From positions 1 through 15,979 of the forward strand of contig CALANC010000262.1 of assembly GCA_937925895.1 (NCBI GenBank): a stretch of DNA of 15,979 nt, in the 5' to 3' direction. Shown here one piece after another: positions 5,904 to 13,876 of the stretch. Numbering within the stretch: position 1 is the stretch's first letter; the number at the start of each line of letters is the position of its first letter. The position numbers and the translations under genes were made by a program. Under the pieces are notes generated by a model, which did no database searches, was not told where the DNA came from, and saw nothing but the letters and a program-made list of their open reading frames with translations. The stretch is from an uncultured Desulfobacterales bacterium. GTDB lineage: Bacteria; Desulfobacterota; Desulfobacteria; Desulfobacterales; UBA11574.

Positions 5904-8048
5904 TTAGGGTGGGGCCGCTTCACTTTTTTTGGCAAGTATCCTGGTAGAATTGGCCACTGCAAGCAAAGCAGTACCCATGTCTGCAAATACCGCTTCCCAC
6001 ATTGTTGCCAGCCCCATGGCACCAAACAGGATAAAACTTCCTTTAACGACAAACGCCAGGGTAATGTTTTGCCAGACGATTCTGCGGGTCTGTTTCGCAA
6101 TGGATACAGCCTCCGCCATCTTAAGGGGTGAATCGGTCATTAGCACAATGTCTGCCGTTTCCACGGCGGCATCGCTTCCCAATGCACCCATAGCCACGCC
6201 GACGTCTGCACGGGCAATGACCGGTGCGTCATTGATACCGTCGCCTACAAATGCGATTTTGCCGGTCTTTTTTTGATCCTTGCTTAACTTTTCGAAAACT
6301 TGAACCTTATCTTCCGGGAGAAGATCCGCGGAAAAGCCGTCGAGCCGAAGTTTATACGAAACGGCCTCAGCAGCACATCTGTTATCACCCGTCAGCATCG
6401 AAATGTGCTCAACACCTTGCTCTCTAAGCGCTTCAACTGCTTTAAGCGCATCCGGTCGAATCTCATCGCCAATGGTAATATAGCCGGCATATTTGCCGTC
6501 AACTGCTATATGAGCGACGGTGTCGAAAAATTCGCATTTATGATGATCAATAGATTTCGTATGTAATAGGCTGTCGTTTCCGACAAGAACCGTTTGATCG
6601 CCATAACGGGCCATTACACCTTTACCGGTAATATCAATGTGGTCGTAAATCTTCGCTGGATCCATCTTTCGGCCGCTTTCCTCAAAAGCTGTCAAAATTG
6701 AAGTTGCAATGGGATGATTCGATTGATATTCAGCGGCAGCCGCAAATTCCAGAAGCTGTTTTTTTGAAAATCCATTCAGATTTACTAACTCTTTGACTCT
6801 GAACACTCCTCGGGTAAGGGTACCGGTTTTGTCGAACACCACCGTTTTAACAGATGCCAACGCATCAATGTAATTGGAACCTTTGATCAGGATACCTCTT
6901 CGTGAGGCAAGCCCGATACCGCCGAAATAACCTAAGGGTATACTAATGACAAGTGCACACGGGCAGGATATTACTAACAGAACCAGTGCCCGGTAAATCC
7001 AGATTTTAAAAGAAGTCCCTGTCAATAGGGGGGGTAAAAAGGCAATACATGCAGCGATCAGAACCACGGCCGGGGTGTAATAGCGTGCAAAAGTGGTGAT
7101 GAATTTTTCCGTTTTGGCTTTCCTAGCGGTTGCATTTTCAACCAAATCCATTACCTTGGCTATGGAGGACTCTCTAAACAATCGAGTTACTCTTATGGTC
7201 AATGAACCGGTATTGCTGATTTGACCGGCCATGACCACATCACCGGGTTTGGCTGAAAAAGGAACGAATTCACCAGTGAGGGCAGATGTGTCCAGTTGAG
7301 ATTTTCCATCAATCACTTCACCGTCAAGGGGAATTTTTTCTCCCGGCTTTACGAGAATGACGTCCCCGACATTGACTGTCTCGGGCACGACTTGACGAAA
7401 CCCCTTTGATGTCTTTTTGAAAGCCTTGTCGGGTCTTGAAGCCAAGAGCCCACGAATAGAACGACGTGAGCGGGAAACCGCCAGTTCCTGGAGCAGTTCT
7501 CCGACTTTATAGAAAATCATGACGCCAATCGCTTCTGGATAAGCGTGTATGGCGATGGCACCTCCAGTCGCAATTACCATGAGAACGTTTTCGTCAAAAA
7601 ACGTGCCTCTTCGAATCGTGCGCACAGCACCGAGGAGAACATTCCACCCGGCAAGAAAATAAGCGGTAAATACAACAAGCAGCTCGAAATAGACCAGAGG
7701 TTGTTGGTGAATCCAATCCTCAAAAAAAAGGATCGGGAAAAACAACATAAGTGCCAATACAAGGGAAAAAATCTCTCTGCGGAATTTGAAACCTGTCAAC
7801 TGCTGGCCGGATTCATCCGCGCCCTCTCTTTTTCCTGCCGGTATCAGCTCAACATCCGGTTCTAATTCACGAACTTCTTCACGGACACGCCTCAGATCCG
7901 TTGCTTTTACGTGAAGTGTCTGGCTGGCAAAATCGAGTGTGACATCATCAACACATTCTAACTTTCTCAGGCCATTTTCTATTTTTGCTGCGCAAGTGGC
8001 GCAATCGAGGTTGTTAACATGATATCTTTCGGTAACGAAATTATCCAT
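5904..8048 (-). CDS. zntA: Zn/Cd/Pb-exporting P1B-2-type ATPase
   Basis: 714 residues, exporting Zn2+, Cd2+ or Pb2+ across the inner membrane at the cost of ATP. ATG 8048 is chosen because AGGAG lies 9-10 bases upstream; the longer frame starts at a TTG without a site. An N-terminal heavy-metal domain holds L14-D-C16-A-T-C19. Then come membrane segments, the actuator motif TGE (258-260), the metal-site CPC (362-364), the phosphorylation motif DKTGT (406-410, Asp406), the HP motif (445-446) and GDGIND (602-607). The last membrane pair has N661, seven residues, K669, then D690-M-G692, matching the N(x7)K(x10-20)DxG rule that separates P1B-2 from Cu and Co exporters. It follows the metal sensor gene by 21 bases and is thus co-induced with it. 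cadA is an equally fair name. Confidence 0.92.
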   Translation of the reverse strand: MDNFVTERYHVNNLDCATCAAKIENGLRKLECVDDVTLDFASQTLHVKATDLRRVREEVRELEPDVELIPAGKREGADESGQQLTGFKFRREIFSLVLALMLFFPILFFEDWIHQQPLVYFELLVVFTAYFLAGWNVLLGAVRTIRRGTFFDENVLMVIATGGAIAIHAYPEAIGVMIFYKVGELLQELAVSRSRRSIRGLLASRPDKAFKKTSKGFRQVVPETVNVGDVILVKPGEKIPLDGEVIDGKSQLDTSALTGEFVPFSAKPGDVVMAGQISNTGSLTIRVTRLFRESSIAKVMDLVENATARKAKTEKFITTFARYYTPAVVLIAACIAFLPPLLTGTSFKIWIYRALVLLVISCPCALVISIPLGYFGGIGLASRRGILIKGSNYIDALASVKTVVFDKTGTLTRGVFRVKELVNLNGFSKKQLLEFAAAAEYQSNHPIATSILTAFEESGRKMDPAKIYDHIDITGKGVMARYGDQTVLVGNDSLLHTKSIDHHKCEFFDTVAHIAVDGKYAGYITIGDEIRPDALKAVEALREQGVEHISMLTGDNRCAAEAVSYKLRLDGFSADLLPEDKVQVFEKLSKDQKKTGKIAFVGDGINDAPVIARADVGVAMGALGSDAAVETADIVLMTDSPLKMAEAVSIAKQTRRIVWQNITLAFVVKGSFILFGAMGLATMWEAVFADMGTALLAVANSTRILAKKSEAAPP

Positions 8049-8069
8049 TCTACGCTTTCTCCTGAACAA

Positions 8070-8447
8070 TCAAGATTCCAGGATGTGCTCCATACCAAAA
8101 TCCAACATTTTGCGGATGTGGTCATCATCTAAAGAGTAATAAATGACTTTTCCATCCCTTCTTGCCTTAATGATACGGGCCAACTTCAGATTTTTCAGCT
8201 GATGAGAGACAGCCGGTTGTTTCATCTTCAACAATGCACAGAGATCACAAACGCACATTTCAGACTCGCTCAATGCCCAAAGAATGCCGATTCTGGTGCT
8301 GTCACCAAAAAGCTTAAAAACATCAGCTAATTCACGCAAGTCATTGAAATCAGGAAGTCTATTTTGCACAAAATGAATAATATCACTGTGGATCCCCTGG
8401 ATTTCACAGGTCTCAAGGGCGTTGCTGGCAGCGTTTATTTCAGACAT
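8070..8447 (-). CDS. ArsR/SmtB-family metal-sensing repressor (CadC/ZiaR-like)
   Basis: 125 residues, winged-helix dimer repressor released by metal. AAGGAGGAG lies 4 bases before ATG 8447. The DNA-reading helix is about residues 75-90 (KQPAVSHQLKNLKLA). Two kinds of metal site can be read. The thiol site is C65-V-C67 at the start of the ELCVCD-type motif, with C70 and an N-terminal C14 that could complete it as in CadC. The second is the helix-alpha5 zinc site D108-x-H110-x10-H121-x2-E124, exactly the SmtB/CzrA/ZiaR spacing. Presence of both resembles ZiaR and CadC, sensors of Zn and Cd/Pb, and matches the exporter gene next to it. It should repress its own operon through the inverted repeat at 8487-8500. 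Confidence 0.9.
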   Translation of the reverse strand: MSEINAASNALETCEIQGIHSDIIHFVQNRLPDFNDLRELADVFKLFGDSTRIGILWALSESEMCVCDLCALLKMKQPAVSHQLKNLKLARIIKARRDGKVIYYSLDDDHIRKMLDFGMEHILES

Positions 8448-8476
8448 TGCTCTCCTCCTTAATCCTTAGATATATC

Positions 8477-8507
8477 ATCATATGCTTATGTGTTAACATA
8501 GTGGCAA
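8477..8507 (-). promoter_or_regulatory. Promoter and putative operator of the metal operon
   Basis: On the minus strand TTGCCA (8502-8507) and TATGAT (8477-8482) are -35 and -10 candidates separated by 19 bases. The perfect inverted repeat TATGT-GTTA-ACATA (8487-8500) lies wholly between them, where a bound ArsR-type dimer would block polymerase. The leader before the sensor ATG at 8447 would be about 25 bases. The arms are short, so the exact operator limits are uncertain. Confidence 0.55.
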
Positions 8508-8520
8508 AAAACATCATGTC

Positions 8521-8568
8521 AAATAAAAATAATCATGGATCATCTCCAAAAAAGTTGGAGTGATCCAT
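8521..8568 (-). terminator. Hairpin terminator after the MFS gene
   Basis: ATGGATCA-T-CTCCAA (8535-8549) pairs with TTGGAG-TGATCCAT (8555-8568): 14 bp with one bulged T and a 5-base loop. Reading the minus strand, the stem is followed by a T-rich tract (GATTATTTTTATTT, 8521-8534). It lies about 95 bases past the MFS stop codon and just before the metal operon promoter, so it would insulate the two units. Confidence 0.65.
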
Positions 8569-8663
8569 GAAGGATCCAAGGGGCCAAGGATTCAAGTGAA
8601 ATGCTTAAGAACTAGAGAGATTTGAAAATTTGGGGAAGCAGTTGGGAGAAGACACATCATTCT

Positions 8664-9884
8664 TTATAACTTTTTATCTGTACGTACTCCGGACATGAAG
8701 ATGGCGAATAGTGCCATGATCAACCCTCCGGAAAAAAAAGCGAGATGATATCCGCCCGTGTAATCAAAAATGAGACCGCCGATGTATGGACCGGTTGCAG
8801 ACCCCAAACCCCAGCTGATCATCAGAATTCCCATTATTTCTCCCACTTTTCTTAATCCGAACACATCTCCGACAAGAGCGATTACCGGAGGATCTATACC
8901 CCCATAGGACAGGCCGTAAATCACGGCGAATAAATAGAACATCCATGCCGTATCGGCTGCAACAAGCCAGAACATGGCCAGGGTAATGACTAGAGCAAAA
9001 ACAATGGCGATCTTCCGTTTGTCCACCTTGTCCGCGATAAATCCGGCTACCAGACGAGAGGGGATAGCGACGGCTTGCAAGAGGCTCAAAAGGGCTGCTG
9101 CCCGGATCGGTGTCATTCCTGTGTCTTCGGCTCTGGGAACCATATGGCTTATTACCAGGTGCAGGCAAAAGGAATAGGAAAACCAGATCAAAAAGAAGAG
9201 CCAGAAATTCCTGGTTATCAATGACTCGCGTAGAGAAAATTCTCCGGCAGCAGGGGTGTTGGCCGGCTCGGTTTCTCTTAAGACAGGATTGCCATCAATG
9301 TTGGCTCCAGTTTCAGAAGGGTCTTTTTTGAGCAAAAGAGAAACTGGTACGATAATTAACCAGGCAACAATGCCCATAATCAGGTAAGCGCTTCGCCAGT
9401 GATAGGTATGGATCATCCAGGCACAAACCGGAGCGATGATAACGGTGCCTAAGTTGGCTCCGGCGCCTATAATCCCGAGAGCAGTTGCTCTCTTTTTAAA
9501 AAACCAGCGGGAGCCGGTTGACATCACGATAATATACATGGCCCCTGCTCCCAACGACAACATGACGCTGTAAGTAAGAAAAAGTTGCCATGGGGATTCC
9601 ACTTTTGAGGTCAGAACGAGGCTCAGCCCACTGATGGCTCCCAATACCATTATAACGACTTTAGGGCCATACTTGTCCGAGAATCGTCCACCGATGATAG
9701 AAAAAACGCCGGTGAGGAGAAGATATAGCGAAAACAGGCTCGAAGTTGTGGCTCTGTTCCACGTGAATTCGTCTTGCAAGGAGGAGAAAAACACACTGAA
9801 TGAGAAGCTGATACCATAGGTGGTGGCAAGAAGGAGAGTACAGGAGGCAACGATTACCCAGCCGTAAAAAATTCTTTTTATCAT
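8664..9884 (-). CDS. MFS transporter (monocarboxylate/OFA-like)
   Basis: 406 residues with about 12 hydrophobic helices and little else. The loop between helices 2 and 3 carries the MFS motif-A signature GGRFSDKYGPKV (65-76). The opening (FYGWVIV...) and the TWNRATTSSLFSLYLLLTG segment resemble the oxalate/formate-antiporter and monocarboxylate-porter branches, so an organic anion is a reasonable but unproven substrate. The middle cytoplasmic loop (about 187-220) is hydrophilic. It starts 20 bases after the dppF stop; its AAAGGA site sits almost directly against the ATG, and the gap is filled by an inverted repeat, suggesting coupled translation. It is thus the sixth gene of the peptide-importer operon. 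Whether it exports a product of peptide degradation is speculation. Confidence 0.75.
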   Translation of the reverse strand: MIKRIFYGWVIVASCTLLLATTYGISFSFSVFFSSLQDEFTWNRATTSSLFSLYLLLTGVFSIIGGRFSDKYGPKVVIMVLGAISGLSLVLTSKVESPWQLFLTYSVMLSLGAGAMYIIVMSTGSRWFFKKRATALGIIGAGANLGTVIIAPVCAWMIHTYHWRSAYLIMGIVAWLIIVPVSLLLKKDPSETGANIDGNPVLRETEPANTPAAGEFSLRESLITRNFWLFFLIWFSYSFCLHLVISHMVPRAEDTGMTPIRAAALLSLLQAVAIPSRLVAGFIADKVDKRKIAIVFALVITLAMFWLVAADTAWMFYLFAVIYGLSYGGIDPPVIALVGDVFGLRKVGEIMGILMISWGLGSATGPYIGGLIFDYTGGYHLAFFSGGLIMALFAIFMSGVRTDKKL

Positions 9885-9885
9885 T

Positions 9886-9904
9886 CCTTTAGAAACTTTA
9901 AAGG
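9886..9904 (-). repeat. Inverted repeat filling the dppF-MFS gap
   Basis: CCTTTA (9886-9891) and TAAAGG (9899-9904) form a perfect 6-bp stem with a 7-base loop that occupies almost the whole gap between the dppF stop and the MFS ATG. One arm contains the only Shine-Dalgarno-like bases for the MFS gene, so folding could hide that site until ribosomes finishing dppF open it. Confidence 0.4.
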
Positions 9905-10912
9905 TTATGGTGATTCGATTCCCACTTTACCGGCAAAAAAACAGGCTGCTTGATGATTTTCCGTTACTTCCTTCAATTTGGGTTCCTCTTGGTGGCAAAT
10001 GTCCTGTCTATACAGACAACGGGTATGAAAACGGCACCCTGGTGGAGGATCTATGGGGCTGGGGACGTCCCCTTTTAAGATAATTCTTTTTCTTTTCAGT
10101 TCAGGATCGGGGATGGGAGACGCTGAAAGCAGCGCCTGGGTGTAGGGGTGAAGGGGTTTTCTATAGAGCTCTTTACTCTCTGCCAGCTCAACGATTTTCC
10201 CCAGATACATAACGGCCACCCGATCACTCACGTGCTCGACGACGCTCAAGTCGTGGGAGATAAAAAGATAGGTGAGGCCGAATGTTTCTTGTAGGTCTTT
10301 GAGCAGATTGATCACCTGAGCTTGAATGGAGACATCCAGAGCTGACACGGCTTCATCACAAATAATAAGTTTGGGGTTCAAAGCAAGGGCACGGGCGACG
10401 CCAATTCGCTGGCGCTGTCCACCCGAAAACTGGTGCGGATAACGGCGCATGTGTTCTTTGCGCAACCCCACTACATTTAACAGCTCGAGAACCCTTTCAT
10501 CTCGCTCAATGCGGCTTTTCACGCCATGGATTAGTAGCGGTTCACCGATGATGTGGGACACCGTCTTTCTGGGATTTAGAGAAGAAAACGGATCTTGAAA
10601 AATTATTTGAATTGCTTTACGCAAGGCCCGCATCTGTACTGGAGAGTAGGTGAGAATGTTTTCACCTTCAAAGAATACTTCACCGGATGTGGGTTCTTCC
10701 AGCCGGAGAATCGCCCGGCCAAAGGTTGTCTTTCCACAGCCCGATTCACCTACAAGTCCCAGGGTCTCCCCGTTGCCAATGGTCAGACTGACATGGTCAA
10801 CGGCCTTTACCGAGGCGATCTCTTTTAAAAATACGCCGCCGCGAATCGGGTAATATTTGACCAGGTCCCGGGTCTGGACGAGGGGTTGTGGTTCCTGGTA
10901 TTGATCAGACAT
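9905..10912 (-). CDS. dppF: Dipeptide/oligopeptide ABC importer ATPase (DppF/OppF type)
   Basis: 335 residues; one of two ATPases that drive peptide uptake from the cytoplasmic face. Walker A GESGCGKT (55-62), Q-loop Q106, signature FSGGQ (162-166), Walker B LIICDE (182-187) and switch H220 are all intact. The C-terminal oligopeptide-transporter extension ([14 protein letters not shown] onwards) has four Cys at 293, 299, 306 and 324. The start overlaps the end of dppD by 8 bases, so the two are translationally coupled. The pattern [14 protein letters not shown] and the longer N-terminus ([12 protein letters not shown]) distinguish the F-type from the D-type subunit. Peptide specificity is set by the binding protein; dpp rather than opp is chosen from that protein. 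Confidence 0.9.
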   Translation of the reverse strand: MSDQYQEPQPLVQTRDLVKYYPIRGGVFLKEIASVKAVDHVSLTIGNGETLGLVGESGCGKTTFGRAILRLEEPTSGEVFFEGENILTYSPVQMRALRKAIQIIFQDPFSSLNPRKTVSHIIGEPLLIHGVKSRIERDERVLELLNVVGLRKEHMRRYPHQFSGGQRQRIGVARALALNPKLIICDEAVSALDVSIQAQVINLLKDLQETFGLTYLFISHDLSVVEHVSDRVAVMYLGKIVELAESKELYRKPLHPYTQALLSASPIPDPELKRKRIILKGDVPSPIDPPPGCRFHTRCLYRQDICHQEEPKLKEVTENHQAACFFAGKVGIESP

Positions 10913-11882
10913 ATTTCAAACACCTTGCCGTATGGTTTTCCCCAACCGTGTACATCTCGGGCCTAATTTTGTGGCAGTCATCGAAAACATCCGAACATCG
11001 GTCGCTGAACAGGCAGCCCTCAGGAAGATGGAAGAGTGACGGTACCATACCTTTGATGGTTTTTAACTGCCCGGCACCGGTTTTTCGGCCGAGTACCGGA
11101 ATCGACTCCAGAAGTCCGACGGTATACGGGTGTTTCGGGTTCGAAAAAATGGTCCTGACATCGGTGTATTCCATTAGCTTGCCGGCATACATCACCGCTA
11201 CGAACTGTGCCATTTCTGCGATGACGCCAAGGTCATGGGTAATGAAGAGAATTGCAGCGCCTGTATCGGACTTAAGGGTGTTCATCAGATCCAGTATCTG
11301 AGCCTGGATCGTTACGTCGAGGGCCGTTGTGGGTTCATCGGCGATCATTAACCGGGGATTGCACGAAAGCGCCATAGCAATCATCACCCGCTGCCGCATG
11401 CCGCCGCTCATCTCGTGAGGGTAGTTGGATAACCGCTTTTCCGGCTCCGGTATGCCCACGAGTTGAAACATCTCGATAACCCGATCCCGCGTGCCGCTGC
11501 GGGAAAGCTTCTGGTGTAGGCGGATGACCTCTCCCACCTGGTCACCGACCGAAAACACCGGGTTTAACGATGTCATCGGCTCCTGGAAGATCATGGATAT
11601 TCGGCACCCTCTGATCTTGCGCATTTTGGCTTCGGAAAATTGGAGGATATTTTGTCCCTCAAAAAAAATCTGGCCGCCTTCTATCCGTCCGGGCGGCTGG
11701 GGAATGAGCTGGATGATGGAATGGGCGGTCACGCTTTTGCCGCAGCCGGATTCTCCTACCAGTCCCAGGGTCTCTCCTTTACCGATGGTCAAACTGACGT
11801 TATCGACGGCCTTGGCCACGTATCCCCGGACATCGAAATAGGTCTTAAGATTCAGGATTTCCAAAAGGTTGTTGTTATCCAT
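10905..11882 (-). CDS. dppD: Dipeptide/oligopeptide ABC importer ATPase (DppD/OppD type)
   Basis: 325 residues, the partner ATPase of DppF. Walker A GESGCGKS (43-50), Q-loop Q100, signature MSGGMRQR (158-165), Walker B LMIADEP (178-184) and switch H216 are present. [15 protein letters not shown] and [13 protein letters not shown] are typical of D-type subunits. The C-terminal extension carries Cys at 290, 296, 303 and 321, the same spacing as in DppF. AGGAA lies 3 bases before the ATG and overlaps the end of dppC, whose stop is 6 bases away. All catalytic residues are intact, so an active transporter is expected. Confidence 0.9.
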   Translation of the reverse strand: MDNNNLLEILNLKTYFDVRGYVAKAVDNVSLTIGKGETLGLVGESGCGKSVTAHSIIQLIPQPPGRIEGGQIFFEGQNILQFSEAKMRKIRGCRISMIFQEPMTSLNPVFSVGDQVGEVIRLHQKLSRSGTRDRVIEMFQLVGIPEPEKRLSNYPHEMSGGMRQRVMIAMALSCNPRLMIADEPTTALDVTIQAQILDLMNTLKSDTGAAILFITHDLGVIAEMAQFVAVMYAGKLMEYTDVRTIFSNPKHPYTVGLLESIPVLGRKTGAGQLKTIKGMVPSLFHLPEGCLFSDRCSDVFDDCHKIRPEMYTVGENHTARCLKYV

Positions 11883-11888
11883 CGGTTC

Positions 11889-12791
11889 CTAGTCTCTTAA
11901 TCTCGGATCTAAGGCATCCCGTAGACCATCCCCCAACAGGTTAAAGCCAAGCACAGCCATTAAAATGGCAATGCCGGGGAATGTCATGACCCAGGAAGCT
12001 CTGAGAATCAGCGCCCGGCTTCTGGCAATCATGGCACCCCATTCCGGTGTCGGCGGTTGGGCTCCAAGGCCGAGGAAACTCAGGGCCGCAGCATCCAAAA
12101 TGGCAGAGGCAAAACTTAACGTGGTTTGGACAATTAACGGACCCAGACAATTGGGCAAAATGGCGATAAAAATGATCCGCCAGTCCTTGGCACCGACGGC
12201 CTTGGCAGCCATGACGTAGTCCTTTTCACACTCTTCCAGAACACTGCCGCGAACGATACGGGCAAAGCGCGGCACATATGTGATCCCGATGGCCATCATG
12301 GCGTTTTCTAAACTGGGTCCCAGGTAAGCCACCACCACTATGGCAAGCAGCAGGTAGGGAAAGGCGAGAATGATGTCCATAATGCGCATGATGACGTTGT
12401 CCAGAGCGCCTTTGTAATAACCGGAAATGGAGCCGAGCAGGGTTCCCAAAGCAAAGGCCAGTCCTACGCTGACGACCGCGACAATCAGAGAAACCCGGGC
12501 ACCGTAAATGATTCTTGAAAGGATATCCCGGCCCAGGTCGTCGGTGCCGAGAACATTTTTATCCGAACCGCCATAGGCCCAGAACGGAGGTTTGAGCTGG
12601 TCGTAGAGCGAGGTGTCATTAGGATTGTGAGGACTCAACGCCGGTGCGAAAAAAGCCATAAGCACAAAACCGGCCACGATAATCAGTCCGGCCACGGCCG
12701 TCTTGTTTCGCCACAGCTGGCTCAATTGATCCAATAGTGGGTGCCGGTCTTCAGGGCTTTTTTGGGGCCGGTTTTTTTTCATAAAAACCAC
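11889..12791 (-). CDS. dppC: Peptide ABC importer permease (DppC type)
   Basis: 300 residues from GTG 12791, three bases after an AGGA that overlaps the dppB stop; an ATG at 12782 is the alternative, 12 bases away. A first membrane helix at about 31-50 is followed by a periplasmic loop with the DppC hallmark LGTDDLGRDILSRIIYGAR (81-99), then five more helices. The coupling (EAA) loop that contacts the ATPase is DYVMAAKAVGAKDWRIIFIA (191-210), followed by ILPN. FLGLGAQPPTPEWG (239-252) is typical of the family. It pairs with DppB to form the membrane channel. Confidence 0.9.
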   Translation of the reverse strand: MVFMKKNRPQKSPEDRHPLLDQLSQLWRNKTAVAGLIIVAGFVLMAFFAPALSPHNPNDTSLYDQLKPPFWAYGGSDKNVLGTDDLGRDILSRIIYGARVSLIVAVVSVGLAFALGTLLGSISGYYKGALDNVIMRIMDIILAFPYLLLAIVVVAYLGPSLENAMMAIGITYVPRFARIVRGSVLEECEKDYVMAAKAVGAKDWRIIFIAILPNCLGPLIVQTTLSFASAILDAAALSFLGLGAQPPTPEWGAMIARSRALILRASWVMTFPGIAILMAVLGFNLLGDGLRDALDPRLRD

Positions 12792-12796
12792 AATTC

Positions 12797-13798
12797 CTAC
12801 ACGTTGATACGCGGATTGATTACCGCATAGAGCACATCGACAACCAGGTTGATGACGACGAACACGGCGGCAATAAACAGCGTGCCGCCTTGAATTACCA
12901 TGTAATCGCGCTTCATAACCGCATCAAACATCCATTTGCCTACACCGGGCCAGGCAAATATGGTTTCGGTGAGGATTGCCCCGCCGAGGGCGACACCGAA
13001 CTGCAACCCGATGGTGGTGACAACCGGGATCAGGGCGTTGCGAAGTGCGTGTTTGAACGTCACCATAAATTGCGACAGGCCTTTGGCTTTGGCGGTTTTA
13101 ATATAATCCTGGCGCAAAACTTCAAGCATGGACGAGCGTGTCATCCGGGCGACGATTGCCATGGGAATGGTACTTAAGGTTATGGCCGGCATAATGAGGT
13201 GCCAAATGGCGTCCTTCAACGCCGCCCAGTTTTTGGTCAGTACCGCATCCAGGAGATAAAAGTTGGTGATGACTTCCAGATCGATTCCGACGCTCAATCG
13301 CCCGGACAAGGGAAGCCATCCGAGGTTCACGGAAAAAATCAGCATGAACACCAGTCCCAGCCAAAAAATAGGCATACTGACCCCGATCAGTGCGCCGAGC
13401 ATACTCAAATAGTCAAAGATGGAATACGGTCGGGTGGCAGAAATAATGCCGAAAATAATGCCGAAAAAACAGCTGATGAACAGGGCGGCGACGGAAAGCT
13501 CAATGGTTGCGGGAAAACGTTCTTTAACCTCTATCCAGACTTTTTGCCGGCTCCAGATGGTTTCTCCCAGATCGCCCTTCATCAACCGTTTGATGAACTT
13601 TCCATACTGAACGTAGAGGGGCTCGTTGAGTCCCAGATGTTCCCGGATCTCATGCAGGGCTTCCTCAGTGGCCCGTTCTCCGAGCAGCAGTTCGGCCGGA
13701 TCCCCGGGCGTGATGCGAAGCATGAGAAAAATAATGATGGATACTCCCAGAAGGGTGGGGATAAGTATGAGTATTCGTCGAAAAATAAAAACCAGCAT
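12797..13798 (-). CDS. dppB: Peptide ABC importer permease (DppB type)
   Basis: 333 residues from ATG 13798, chosen because family members start MLxFIxRRLLxxIPTLLGVS; the open frame continues to a TTG at 13822 that would overlap the hairpin and has no binding site. No strong Shine-Dalgarno precedes either start. The first helix (LVFIFRRILILIPTLLGVS) is followed by the RITPGDPAELLLG loop, then five helices. The coupling loop reads DYIKTAKAKGLSQFMVTFKH, then ALRNALIPVVT, and ETIFAWPGVGKWMFDAVMKRD is the conserved C-terminal region. It forms the channel with DppC, whose gene starts 5 bases after this stop. Confidence 0.9.
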   Translation of the reverse strand: MLVFIFRRILILIPTLLGVSIIIFLMLRITPGDPAELLLGERATEEALHEIREHLGLNEPLYVQYGKFIKRLMKGDLGETIWSRQKVWIEVKERFPATIELSVAALFISCFFGIIFGIISATRPYSIFDYLSMLGALIGVSMPIFWLGLVFMLIFSVNLGWLPLSGRLSVGIDLEVITNFYLLDAVLTKNWAALKDAIWHLIMPAITLSTIPMAIVARMTRSSMLEVLRQDYIKTAKAKGLSQFMVTFKHALRNALIPVVTTIGLQFGVALGGAILTETIFAWPGVGKWMFDAVMKRDYMVIQGGTLFIAAVFVVINLVVDVLYAVINPRINV

Positions 13799-13821
13799 AG
13801 GATCTGCATTTTTACATGCCA

Positions 13822-13849
13822 AGGGGGAAGAGATGAACCCCTTCCCCCT
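13822..13849 (-). promoter_or_regulatory. GC-rich hairpin between dppA and dppB
   Basis: AGGGGGAAG (13822-13830) pairs perfectly with CTTCCCCCT (13841-13849) over 9 bp with a 10-base loop, in the 78-base gap between the dppA stop and the dppB ATG. No T-run follows on the minus strand. Stable stems at this place in importer operons commonly protect the binding-protein message or reduce read-through, giving an excess of binding protein over permease. Confidence 0.6.
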
Positions 13850-13876
13850 GTTGTTGTTGGATATGGCTAACCGATC

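Noticed and set aside
8049..8069. TTG start for the metal ATPase, adding seven residues
   Set aside because: The ATG at 8048 has an AGGAG site inside the would-be extension, and the family begins just before the heavy-metal domain.
8569..8663. Repeated GGATCC/CCAAGG-like words downstream of the MFS gene
   Set aside because: They form no consistent repeat unit or stem beyond the terminator hairpin already listed.
13799..13822. TTG start for dppB, adding eight residues
   Set aside because: It would begin at the base of the dppA-dppB hairpin without a binding site, and the family start motif begins at ATG 13798.
13199..13870. 223-residue plus-strand open frame
   Set aside because: It lies antisense to dppB, whose membrane-permease motifs are unmistakable; its composition is that of a shadow frame and no family pattern is seen.
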